This document shows, one piece after another, positions 46,988 through 55,475 of a stretch of 64,000 nt of DNA (the first letter of the stretch is position 1; each line of letters begins with the position of its first letter). The stretch lies in contig NZ_QVMI01000006.1 of assembly GCF_010500965.1 (NCBI RefSeq), forward strand, positions 95,977 through 159,976, given 5' to 3'. Origin of the DNA: Bacteroides sp. 51. Its GTDB lineage: Bacteria; Bacteroidota; Bacteroidia; Bacteroidales; Bacteroidaceae. A model generated the notes under the pieces. The model saw only the letters and a list, made by a program, of their open reading frames with translations. It searched no databases and was not told where the DNA came from. The position numbers and the translations under genes were made by a program.

Positions 46988-49405
46988 ATGGGGTGTAGAT
47001 TAAGATACGTTGCAACTCTTGCTTTCGCTATGGTTATTCTTATGGCGTGTACGGATGCGAGTGAGGGAGAATTTGTTCGTAAACAGAGCTTTAATGAAGG
47101 GTGGAGCAGCGAGGCGCTGCACCCAGGTTTCCATGCGGAATCGAAACCTGGCTCCGGCGCCTCGCCGGTGCCTCATGATTGGAGCATGGAAATGCCCTTT
47201 GCCAGGAGCGAAGGTGGAATAGCCATTGGGCAGACACAAGGCGGAGTTGCATGGTATCAGAAATCATTTAAAATCCCGGCTGGGGACGCTCATAAACGTC
47301 AACTTCTCTATTTCGAAGGCGTCTATATGGAGTCGGAAGTTTGGATGAATGGGCAACAGGTTTCTTATCAACCCTACGGCTACACTTCCTTCTTCTGTGA
47401 CATAACAGATCACTGCCATCCTCCGGGAGAAGAAAACACGGTTGCCGTGAAAGTAAAGAACGAAGGTCGTAACAGCCGTTGGTATGCCGGATCGGGGATT
47501 TATCGCCCGGTGTGGTTGATTTCGACCGATAAACTTCACCTCGACGAATGGGGCGTCTTTATTACAACGCAGGCATTGCCCGGTGATAAAGCGAGGGTAG
47601 AACTGGCTATTGATGTATCGAACCAATCGGCAGAAGAGCAAAATAGTACGATAACCGTTATCATAAAAGATCAATCCAACCAAATTGTATCTAAGCAGAA
47701 GATCGGGGAAGGGATAGGTGTGGCAGAAACCAAGACCATCCGCCCTTCCTTCGAGATTCTGAATCCTCAAAGGTGGTCTGTCGATTCTCCTGTTCTTTAT
47801 ACGGCCGATATCAGATTGGAAGTAGAAGGAGCGTTAAAGGATTTTCTTTCTGTTCCTTTCGGAATCCGTGAGATATCTTTCTCTGCCCAAGAGGGTTTTC
47901 TTTTAAACGGCCAGCCCTTGAAACTAAAAGGCGGTTGCGTACATCACGATAACGGATTGTTAGGTGCTGTTGCCATAGACCGTGCCGAGGAGCGAAAGGT
48001 TGAGCTGTTAAAAGCCAATGGATTCAATGCCGTACGCACTGCCCACAACCCACCGTCGGAGAAGTTTCTGGAAGCTTGTGACCGATTGGGATTGTTGGTT
48101 ATAGATGAGGCTTTCGACCAGTGGCAGAAACAAAAAACGCCGCAAGATTATCATCGCTTTTTCGATGAATGGCATGAGAGAGACCTGGCTTCTATGGTGC
48201 TCCGTGATCGTAACCACCCTTCCGTTATTATGTGGAGTATTGGAAATGAGATACAAGAACGTTCCGACTCATCTGGCGTTGAAATAGCCCAAAGGTTAAA
48301 AACAATCGTACGGAAATATGACAATACGCGCCCTGTGACGGCTGCCGTAAACGATTATTGGGACAATCCCCACTTGAAATGGAGTGATTCGCCCGCTGCT
48401 TTTGCTTCTCTCGACGTTTGCGGCTATAACTACATGTGGTGGGAATATGAAAATGATGTCAAACGCTACCCCGAACGGGTTATTTATGGTAGTGAGACTA
48501 CCGCTATGGAGCGTGCCGTAAACTGGGATCTTGTAGAGAAACACCCCACTATCATCGGCGATTTTATCTGGACAGCCATTGATTATCTCGGAGAGTCCGG
48601 CATCGGTCATGCACTAAATGTAAAAAACGGTGAGAAAGACCCTCCTCAGTTTCTTGATTGGCCGTGGTTTAATGCCTGGTGTGGCGATATTGACATTTGT
48701 GGAAACAAGAAACCGCAAGCAGCCCTGCGCGATGTACTTTGGCGGGAAAGCCCTATCACGATGCTCGTTCACCGGCCCATTCGCGAGGGGTATAAAGAGA
48801 AAGTCAGCTACTGGGGTTGGCCCGACGAAGAAGCCCATTGGAATTGGAGTGGGCATGAAGGAGCGGATATGAATGTGAAAGTATATACCCGCTATCCGTC
48901 CGTAAGATTATATCTGAATGGAAACCTGCTGGCCGAAAAGAAAACAGAAGAAGACGGCATTCATAAATACTCGGCAGGTTTCAACGTGGAGTATCAACCG
49001 GGCGAGTTGAAAGCAGTAGGCGTAGGCGGGGATGTAGAACAAGAATCAATCGTGTTGACAACAACCGGTTCTCCCGTAGGCATCCGTTTGGTGGCCGACC
49101 GGACAGAATTACAGAATACCAGAAACGATCTCTCCTATGTGCAAATTGAGCTGATTGATGAGCGAGGCAATATTGTTCCTGATGCAGATGTGAAACTGGC
49201 ATTGAGCATATCAGGTAATGGCCGGATACTGGCAGCAGGAAATGCCTGTCCCACAGATATGGAGAGCTTTCGTTCTCTTACGCCGAGAACATATAAAGGC
49301 AGGGCATTGGCTATTCTTCAACCATTGGCAGACAAGGGGAATATGAAACTCCGGGTTAAGGTTGAAGGTTTTGAAGAGCAAATACTAGTTGTTAATGCCA
49401 GATAA
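46988..49405 (+). CDS. GH2 beta-glycosidase lipoprotein (805 residues)
   Basis: Second of two tandem GH2 genes, a lipoprotein (lipobox ILMAC) of the same architecture as its neighbour. Glu421 in SIGNE is the acid/base and Glu503 in GSETT the nucleophile. KGGCVHHDNG and NGFNAVRTAHNPPS are shared almost word for word with the upstream paralogue. The region around DVKNGEKDPPQF, after the nucleophile, is an insertion compared with that paralogue and may shape the active-site rim. A 40-12-40 inverted repeat begins 35 nt after the stop, so expression of the distal genes may differ from that of the proximal ones. Confidence 0.93.
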   Translation: MGCRLRYVATLAFAMVILMACTDASEGEFVRKQSFNEGWSSEALHPGFHAESKPGSGASPVPHDWSMEMPFARSEGGIAIGQTQGGVAWYQKSFKIPAGDAHKRQLLYFEGVYMESEVWMNGQQVSYQPYGYTSFFCDITDHCHPPGEENTVAVKVKNEGRNSRWYAGSGIYRPVWLISTDKLHLDEWGVFITTQALPGDKARVELAIDVSNQSAEEQNSTITVIIKDQSNQIVSKQKIGEGIGVAETKTIRPSFEILNPQRWSVDSPVLYTADIRLEVEGALKDFLSVPFGIREISFSAQEGFLLNGQPLKLKGGCVHHDNGLLGAVAIDRAEERKVELLKANGFNAVRTAHNPPSEKFLEACDRLGLLVIDEAFDQWQKQKTPQDYHRFFDEWHERDLASMVLRDRNHPSVIMWSIGNEIQERSDSSGVEIAQRLKTIVRKYDNTRPVTAAVNDYWDNPHLKWSDSPAAFASLDVCGYNYMWWEYENDVKRYPERVIYGSETTAMERAVNWDLVEKHPTIIGDFIWTAIDYLGESGIGHALNVKNGEKDPPQFLDWPWFNAWCGDIDICGNKKPQAALRDVLWRESPITMLVHRPIREGYKEKVSYWGWPDEEAHWNWSGHEGADMNVKVYTRYPSVRLYLNGNLLAEKKTEEDGIHKYSAGFNVEYQPGELKAVGVGGDVEQESIVLTTTGSPVGIRLVADRTELQNTRNDLSYVQIELIDERGNIVPDADVKLALSISGNGRILAAGNACPTDMESFRSLTPRTYKGRALAILQPLADKGNMKLRVKVEGFEEQILVVNAR

Positions 49406-49439
49406 ATGTTTACATGATATATCCTCTTCGAAACAACGT

Positions 49440-49531
49440 TTTGCGTTTGCGGCAAACACGAACTCGCGTTTGCCGCAAAGATCGATCGACGTTTGCCGCA
49501 AACGCAGGTTGATGTTTGCCGCAAACGCAAA
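49440..49531. repeat. 40-12-40 inverted repeat, copy 3
   Basis: Arms 49440-49479 and 49492-49531 pair at 35 of 40 positions around a 12-nt loop (GATCGATCGACG). It sits within the plus-strand operon, between the second GH2 and the GH28-like gene. The right flank differs from copies 1 and 2. No T run follows, so it is not a textbook terminator, though such a stem in mRNA could halt polymerase or protect the upstream message end. Confidence 0.88.
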
Positions 49532-49649
49532 ATCGGCCTCACAGCATATTGTGGATGGGGCTGAGAGAGGAAAAATAAGCATCTGAACAGATGAGTGATG
49601 AAGATGGTGTAGTGAGATATGTTTACAGTTCTAAAATTATAGAGTGGAA

Positions 49650-51152
49650 ATGAGAAACATGATTCTTAAAATAAAGTTTGTTTTGTTACTGGTTTGTTTC
49701 TTTCAAGTGGAAGCAAATGGATCATTCATAACGAAAAGCACATCGTTCGAAGTTCGCATGGATGGTCAGGAGCAGTTTGTTCACATGTTCGGGCAATTCG
49801 ATATTCCTGTGCATGCTGTTCATTATACATTAAGCGACAGCAAATCAATAAACATCAAAGTAAAAGCGAAAGAAGAGATACAAACATATTCCATAAGTCC
49901 GCTGAGTCGGGGTATTGTTGGATGTGTCGACGGTAAAGAGTTGTCTTTTACACTAGATAAACCGGAATACCTCATCATTAAAATCAATGAACTGGAATAC
50001 CTCTTCCTGATGATAGATACTCCGATAGAGGAACCATTGGAGTCTGCTTATGTAAAAATAACGAATATTCTCGATTATGATGTTGACAATACAGGCCATA
50101 CTTTATCTACCAGTCTGTTGCAACGCGCTATCGATGAAACTGCCAGGGAACGAAGCATCCTTTACATACCCGATGGTACATACAAAACCGGTCAGCTGAA
50201 CCTGCCCGATCATGCCCGCATCTTTCTGGCTCCCAATGCCTGTATCAAAGCCAGTACCGATACCATTGATTTTCCGGATAAAGCATTGCTTTACATGAAT
50301 AGTGCAAGGCATATTCAAATCTTCGGGCATGGCACGATTGACGGATCGGGTTACACCGGTTTGCGTGAAAACGGTGGGCAGGGTTATTATCTGATCTATA
50401 TCTCAACCTGTATAGACATAAATATGAATGGGCCGTTGTTGCTCGATCCTTGTTTCTGGAATGCCCGGGTGTATAGATCTAAAAACGTAAACCTCAGAAA
50501 CATCAAAGTACTCAACAACCGGCCCGCAGAGAACTGGAATAATACAGATGGCATTGATTTTGACTCTTCTGTTCATTGTTCATTAGTCAATGGCATACTG
50601 CATTGTGGCGACGATAACCTGGTGGTTAAAGGCCTGGATGCCGAACATCAATTCAATACCGAAAATATACGGTTTGAACGGATCGTTACGCTAAGCAATT
50701 CAGCGGCAACCAAAATAGGAACCGAAACCTGTGTGGAACACTTTAAAAACATCACATTTAAGGATATTGATATCGTGAAATGTAAGCGGGCTATGGTGAT
50801 CAACGCATACGACTCGGCTCTTGTACACCATATCGTTTTTGAAAATATAAACATTGAATCTTTTGAATATAACGGCGTAGAAGCACCGCGGATGATTGAT
50901 TTTGAAATAACCGATACCTCCTGGCGGCCATGTGCCGGAGATTGCATGATCGAAAATGTGGTGATAAAGAACATTAATATCCACTGTGATATAGAACAGG
51001 TTCATTCACAAATCATCGGGAAATCGGATATGTATGCCGTGCGGAATACTGCAATTGAAAACGTAAAAGTCAAAGGTAAACCGGTAGAATATAAAAAAGA
51101 TATCAACCTCCTGACTAACGACTATGTATTTGATCTAGCCATTAAACCATGA
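49650..51152 (+). CDS. GH28-like polygalacturonase family protein
   Basis: Secreted right-handed beta-helix protein of 500 residues in the pectin-active GH28 family. The ATG at 49650 is preferred over an in-frame GTG two codons earlier; the signal peptide ends near EANGS. The N-terminal domain precedes the helix, which holds TDGIDFDSS (Asp300 in NTD) and CGDDNLVVKG (Asp321-Asp322), matching the GH28 catalytic acids. Where the family normally has GHG, this protein reads SNSAATKIGTE, so the usual His is missing. It may be a divergent rhamnogalacturonan or oligogalacturonide hydrolase, or have altered activity. It begins the distal part of the locus, after the inverted repeat. Confidence 0.83.
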   Translation: MRNMILKIKFVLLLVCFFQVEANGSFITKSTSFEVRMDGQEQFVHMFGQFDIPVHAVHYTLSDSKSINIKVKAKEEIQTYSISPLSRGIVGCVDGKELSFTLDKPEYLIIKINELEYLFLMIDTPIEEPLESAYVKITNILDYDVDNTGHTLSTSLLQRAIDETARERSILYIPDGTYKTGQLNLPDHARIFLAPNACIKASTDTIDFPDKALLYMNSARHIQIFGHGTIDGSGYTGLRENGGQGYYLIYISTCIDINMNGPLLLDPCFWNARVYRSKNVNLRNIKVLNNRPAENWNNTDGIDFDSSVHCSLVNGILHCGDDNLVVKGLDAEHQFNTENIRFERIVTLSNSAATKIGTETCVEHFKNITFKDIDIVKCKRAMVINAYDSALVHHIVFENINIESFEYNGVEAPRMIDFEITDTSWRPCAGDCMIENVVIKNINIHCDIEQVHSQIIGKSDMYAVRNTAIENVKVKGKPVEYKKDINLLTNDYVFDLAIKP

Positions 51153-51176
51153 ATTTAAACAATTAATAGACACATT

Positions 51177-52205
51177 ATGGAAATGAAGAAACTGACATAT
51201 TATAGTATAGCAATTGGTATCCTGGCATTCTGTACGTATGCCTGTAAACAACCTCAGCAAAACAGTGCGGAAATCATATCCGGAATAGTTTGGAACGATA
51301 CGGAGGGAAATCCGATAAACGCTCACGGCGGGGGAATCATGTTCCATAACGATACTTACTACTGGTATGGCGAGTTCAAAGGCGACTCCACCTATCGTTT
51401 AGACTGGGTCACCACATGGGAGTGCTGGCGTGCCGAAGCCGGTGGCGTTTCCTGCTACTCGTCTAAAGATTTGGTAAACTGGACTTTCGAAGGAGTCGTA
51501 TTGCCGAGTACCCCCGAAGATGAAACATCAGACCTGCACCCCTCGCAGGTGATAGAGCGTCCTAAAGTAATCTACAACGATAAAACAAAGAAGTTTGTGA
51601 TGTGGATGCACATTGAAAGTCCCGATTATGAAAAAGCGCATGCTGGTGTTGCTATAAGCGATTCACCCACGGGGAAGTTTACTTATCTGGGCTCTTTCAA
51701 ACCAAACGGAGAAGATAGCCGCGACCAGACTTTATTTAAAGATGACGACGGACGGGCATATCACATTTACTCTTCGGAGTGGAATAAAACACTATATATC
51801 GGCTTGTTGAATGATGAATATACCCAGCATACGGGTGTATATACACGCAACTTTATCAACCTCTCGCGGGAGGCTCCCGCCGTATTCAAGCACGAAGGTA
51901 AATATTACCTGATCAGTTCCGGCTGTACCGGTTGGGACCCGAATGTGGCAGAGTGTGCCGTAGCCGACTCCATGCTCGGCGAATGGAGGGTAATTGGAAA
52001 CCCTTGTATCGGTTCGGATGCCGATAATACATATCATGCTCAAAGCACCTTTGTACTTCCGGTTGAAGGAAAACAGAATTTCTACATCGCCATGTTCGAC
52101 CGTTGGAACAAAACAAACCTGATTGATTCCCGTTATGTTTGGCTTCCTCTTACTTTCAAAGAAGGGAAACCCGTTGTGGAATGGAAGGATAAATGGGCTT
52201 TTTAA
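51177..52205 (+). CDS. GH43-like beta-propeller lipoprotein (galactanase-like)
   Basis: A 342-residue lipoprotein (lipobox TYAC) with a five-bladed propeller. The opening GNPINAHGGGIMFHNDTYYWYGE and the blocks CYSSKDLVNW, ERPKVIYN, DQTLFKDDDGRAYHIYSSE and LISSGCTGWDPN resemble the GH43 branch that includes exo-beta-1,3-galactanases (GH43_24-like). That branch lacks the ordinary catalytic-base Asp, and here the usual RDP motif is also absent (AHGGG in its place). Glu in IERPKV is the candidate acid. The subfamily is inferred from resemblance only. The next gene starts 13 nt after the stop. Confidence 0.75.
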   Translation: MEMKKLTYYSIAIGILAFCTYACKQPQQNSAEIISGIVWNDTEGNPINAHGGGIMFHNDTYYWYGEFKGDSTYRLDWVTTWECWRAEAGGVSCYSSKDLVNWTFEGVVLPSTPEDETSDLHPSQVIERPKVIYNDKTKKFVMWMHIESPDYEKAHAGVAISDSPTGKFTYLGSFKPNGEDSRDQTLFKDDDGRAYHIYSSEWNKTLYIGLLNDEYTQHTGVYTRNFINLSREAPAVFKHEGKYYLISSGCTGWDPNVAECAVADSMLGEWRVIGNPCIGSDADNTYHAQSTFVLPVEGKQNFYIAMFDRWNKTNLIDSRYVWLPLTFKEGKPVVEWKDKWAF

Positions 52206-52218
52206 ACTTTCAACCGAT

Positions 52219-53991
52219 ATGCATAGAACTCTCATTTATACCCTCCTCTGTCTGGCAATTACCTTCCGGATCAATGCCGAAACCCTACTCACGTTCAGGC
52301 AACCCCTGTCCGTTGGGCTAAAGCAACCTTTGACTGTTTATAACAACTGGTCCGCATACGATGAATTATCCGATAATATTCCTCAGACCGAAGAGTTGTG
52401 CATGCGTATGCTAGACGAAGTTATTCGGCTAAAGAAAAACGGAGTGCAACTGGATTGCTATATGATGGATGCCTTCTGGTTCGATGTAGACGGAGGATAT
52501 AGAACCTGGCATAAACAACACTGGCCCAACGGCCCCGGCGAATGGCTAAAGAAGTGCAAAGAGAACAGAATTATCCCCGGACTCTGGTTCTCCACCAACC
52601 TGATTCACAGCGGTGGCTCGCCCATGCTGAATTTTATCCCCGAATGGGAAGGCTCTCAAACATCAAATGGCGCCATACTCAGCCTTTTCGAAGGAGGATA
52701 TCTTAATCATCTGATGGAAACACTGCAAATGTATGTCGATCAGGGCGTTGGCGTGTTCAAATTCGATTTTGCCTATTTTGATGCTGCTACAGATGAGGCC
52801 AAAAGAACCATGCTCCCGACAGATATTGAGGAGGCCAACAAATGCGCCTTTATACAAGCCATAAAGAAGTTCAGGGCAAAGAATCCGGATGTTCTATTCA
52901 TCGCTTACAACGGTTTTGGTGGTGAAATGGAGAACACAATAGCGCCCTTCCGAAAAACAGTAGACCCACGTTGGTTAGAGATCTTCGACACCTTATACTC
53001 CGGTGATCCGCGTTTCTCCGATGTACCTATGATGAACGTATGGCGTTCGCAAGATATGTATAGCGATCATATGGTACAACAATTTGCTTTCAACGGATTA
53101 CCCTTGGCACGCATCGATAACTGCTCGTTTATGATCGGGAAAACCGGAACATGCTACCAAAGAGGAATTGCTGCCTGGAAGAGTTCGCTGATCCTGAACC
53201 TTGCCCGTGGAGGCTGGCTTAATGTATATCATGGAAATATAGATTTGCTGAATGACGAAGATGCCCATTGGTTTGGACAGGTGCAGAAAACCTATCTGCA
53301 ACTTCAACAATTCGGCCGGACTTCGATTGTGGGTGGTATTCCAGGCAAAGCCGAAGTGTACGGATATGAGGCAGACGCTATGGATGGCAAGCTGTTTACC
53401 CTTGTCAACCCCTCACAGTCTATCCGTGAAGTGGAATTATCCTTTGGTGATTATTCAAATGGACGTATCCTCTTTACAGATAAAGGTTTTTCTCCTGTCT
53501 TAGAGAATAATAAATTAACGATAGGTCCTGAACAAATCGTAGTGATAGGTTCAGGCAAATATAATTCCGGCGAGTATCACTGGGAATATGAGGAAGATGT
53601 GATTATCCCTCAACAAATCAGTTCGCTAAAAGCCGAATGGCAAATAAAAGATAATCATACGGTTGAGACTCAACTCTATAATCCATCGGGAACGGTACGT
53701 GTTGTGTTTAGTCAGCTTGATGGTTGGGGCAACCCTTTCCGCTCATGGGGAGGAGCGCCGCCGGATGGAACTAAAATGAATGAATTTATAAAGATTATAG
53801 CACGTCAGGGAAAAAAGAATATACCCGTAAAGATTGATTATGACCGGATGATCTGGAGCGGTTTATCGTGGGGAGTGGGGGAGGTTGATGCCAAACTGCT
53901 GAATGCCGGATCTCCACTAACCATTACCTGCTGGTCGAAAGAAGGTGAAAGTAAGCATTTCAATATTGAAGTTTATAATGTAGTTTATTAA
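52219..53991 (+). CDS. clan GH-D-like glycosidase (GH36/GH27-like)
   Basis: Secreted 590-residue barrel enzyme. The ATG at 52219 gives signal peptide MHRTLIYTLLCLAITFRINA; the longer frame from 52123 overlaps the previous gene and is rejected. The barrel has LDCYMMDAFWFD, then IPGLWFSTN, then KFDFAYFDA with Asp183 as the likely nucleophile, arranged as in alpha-galactosidases of families 27, 31 and 36. The C-terminal region is beta-rich. Whether it removes alpha-galactose or another alpha-linked sugar is unclear. It lies between a GH43-like and an acetylesterase gene in the pectin-like part of the operon, consistent with side-chain trimming. Confidence 0.72.
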   Translation: MHRTLIYTLLCLAITFRINAETLLTFRQPLSVGLKQPLTVYNNWSAYDELSDNIPQTEELCMRMLDEVIRLKKNGVQLDCYMMDAFWFDVDGGYRTWHKQHWPNGPGEWLKKCKENRIIPGLWFSTNLIHSGGSPMLNFIPEWEGSQTSNGAILSLFEGGYLNHLMETLQMYVDQGVGVFKFDFAYFDAATDEAKRTMLPTDIEEANKCAFIQAIKKFRAKNPDVLFIAYNGFGGEMENTIAPFRKTVDPRWLEIFDTLYSGDPRFSDVPMMNVWRSQDMYSDHMVQQFAFNGLPLARIDNCSFMIGKTGTCYQRGIAAWKSSLILNLARGGWLNVYHGNIDLLNDEDAHWFGQVQKTYLQLQQFGRTSIVGGIPGKAEVYGYEADAMDGKLFTLVNPSQSIREVELSFGDYSNGRILFTDKGFSPVLENNKLTIGPEQIVVIGSGKYNSGEYHWEYEEDVIIPQQISSLKAEWQIKDNHTVETQLYNPSGTVRVVFSQLDGWGNPFRSWGGAPPDGTKMNEFIKIIARQGKKNIPVKIDYDRMIWSGLSWGVGEVDAKLLNAGSPLTITCWSKEGESKHFNIEVYNVVY

Positions 53992-54002
53992 AACATGAAG
54001 AT

Positions 54003-55439
54003 ATGAGAGTATTAAGATTATGGGCAATGCTGTTGGTTTTTATGCCACTATCTGTCTTTGCACAGCATGTTAAACTGGCGGCCATATTTACCGATAACAT
54101 GGTGTTGCAGCAGCAAACGCAGACACCGGTGTGGGGGTGGGCGCCCCGCGACTCAAAGGTCAACATAACCACCTCCTGGGATAGTAAAACGTATGAGGCC
54201 ACGGCAGATAAGAACGGCCAGTGGAAGCTCCAGATTACTACCCCAACCGCCGGAGGCCCTTATACTATGAGTGTAAATGGCTCCAATCGGATTGAGCTAA
54301 GTAATGTATATATAGGTGAGGTCTGGCTGGCCAGCGGGCAGTCGAATATGAGTATGCGTCTGAAAGGATATCAACATCAACCCGTAGCAGGTTCTACAGA
54401 GGCTATACTTGGATCAAAGAATAGGAAGATACATTTTATAAATATTCCCGAACTGGCTGCATATAAACCACAAGCTGATTTCACCGATGCAAAATGGGAA
54501 ACTGCTTCTCTTTCAACAACCGGGGAATGTAGTGCTGTGTGTTGGTTTTTTGCCGATCTGCTGAATGAACAACTTGATATTCCTATTGGTATTATCAGCG
54601 CCAGTTACGGTGGCTCTAATGTAGAAGCCTGGATGACGGAAGCGGCTTGCCGGGAATTTAAAGATATACCGGTTCCACCCCAAAGTGATGAAACCTCTCC
54701 GTGGATAGGAAATGTACCTACTCTATTATATAATGGTATGATACATCCCATACAAGGGTATGGAATAAAAGGTATGTTATGGTATCAGGGAGAGTCTAAC
54801 ATATTCAATGTTCCACGATATGCACCTTCAGTTGCGGCAATGATAAAAGATTGGCGTAGGATATGGCAAAAGGGCGACTTCCCGTTCTACTTTGTACAGA
54901 TAGCCCCTTATGATTATAAAGAATGGAACTTCTTTACGCCCGAATGGCCTGAGATATCTGCCTACTTGCGCGAGTCGCAAACAAAATCGTTGACTCTTAT
55001 ACCGAATAGTGCAATGGCTGTAACTCTGGATGTTGGAGAGGAGTTCCAGATACATCCGTCACGTAAGAAAGAGGTCGGGCAACGGCTGGCACTGCTGGCT
55101 TTATCCAAAACCTACGGATGTACCGGTTTTGAATGTGAAAGTCCGGCTTATGAGCGCATGGAAGTAGATGGCAATAAAGCAATCATTCACTTCTCTAATC
55201 AATTTATGGGATTGACCAGCTATAACAAAGAACTCACCCTTTTTGAAATAGCCGGAGAGAATGGTGTATTTGTCAAAGCTAAAGCATATATAGATCAGGA
55301 TAAAGGAACTGTCGTTGTATCCAGCCACTTAGTCGGAGAGCCCAAGGCCGTACGTTATGCCTTCAAAGACTATGTAGAAGCCGAACTCTTCGGAACCGGC
55401 GGCTTGCCTGTTTCTTCTTTCAGTAGCGAGACACTATAA
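54003..55439 (+). CDS. SGNH-type carbohydrate acetylesterase (sialate-O-acetylesterase-like)
   Basis: Secreted esterase of 478 residues that removes O-acetyl groups. The signal peptide ends near VFAQH. An N-terminal beta-sandwich (DNMVLQQQTQTPVWGWA) is followed by the SGNH core with Ser114 in SGQSNM as nucleophile, WYQGESN, and IHPSRKKEVGQRLA supplying the catalytic His. The family is annotated as sialate O-acetylesterase or SASA, but in pectin or xylan loci related enzymes deacetylate plant polysaccharides, and that use fits this context better. It lies 11 nt after the GH-D-like gene. Confidence 0.87.
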   Translation: MRVLRLWAMLLVFMPLSVFAQHVKLAAIFTDNMVLQQQTQTPVWGWAPRDSKVNITTSWDSKTYEATADKNGQWKLQITTPTAGGPYTMSVNGSNRIELSNVYIGEVWLASGQSNMSMRLKGYQHQPVAGSTEAILGSKNRKIHFINIPELAAYKPQADFTDAKWETASLSTTGECSAVCWFFADLLNEQLDIPIGIISASYGGSNVEAWMTEAACREFKDIPVPPQSDETSPWIGNVPTLLYNGMIHPIQGYGIKGMLWYQGESNIFNVPRYAPSVAAMIKDWRRIWQKGDFPFYFVQIAPYDYKEWNFFTPEWPEISAYLRESQTKSLTLIPNSAMAVTLDVGEEFQIHPSRKKEVGQRLALLALSKTYGCTGFECESPAYERMEVDGNKAIIHFSNQFMGLTSYNKELTLFEIAGENGVFVKAKAYIDQDKGTVVVSSHLVGEPKAVRYAFKDYVEAELFGTGGLPVSSFSSETL

Positions 55440-55475
55440 TCAGATTCTACAGGAAAACTAATATAACAACATATT

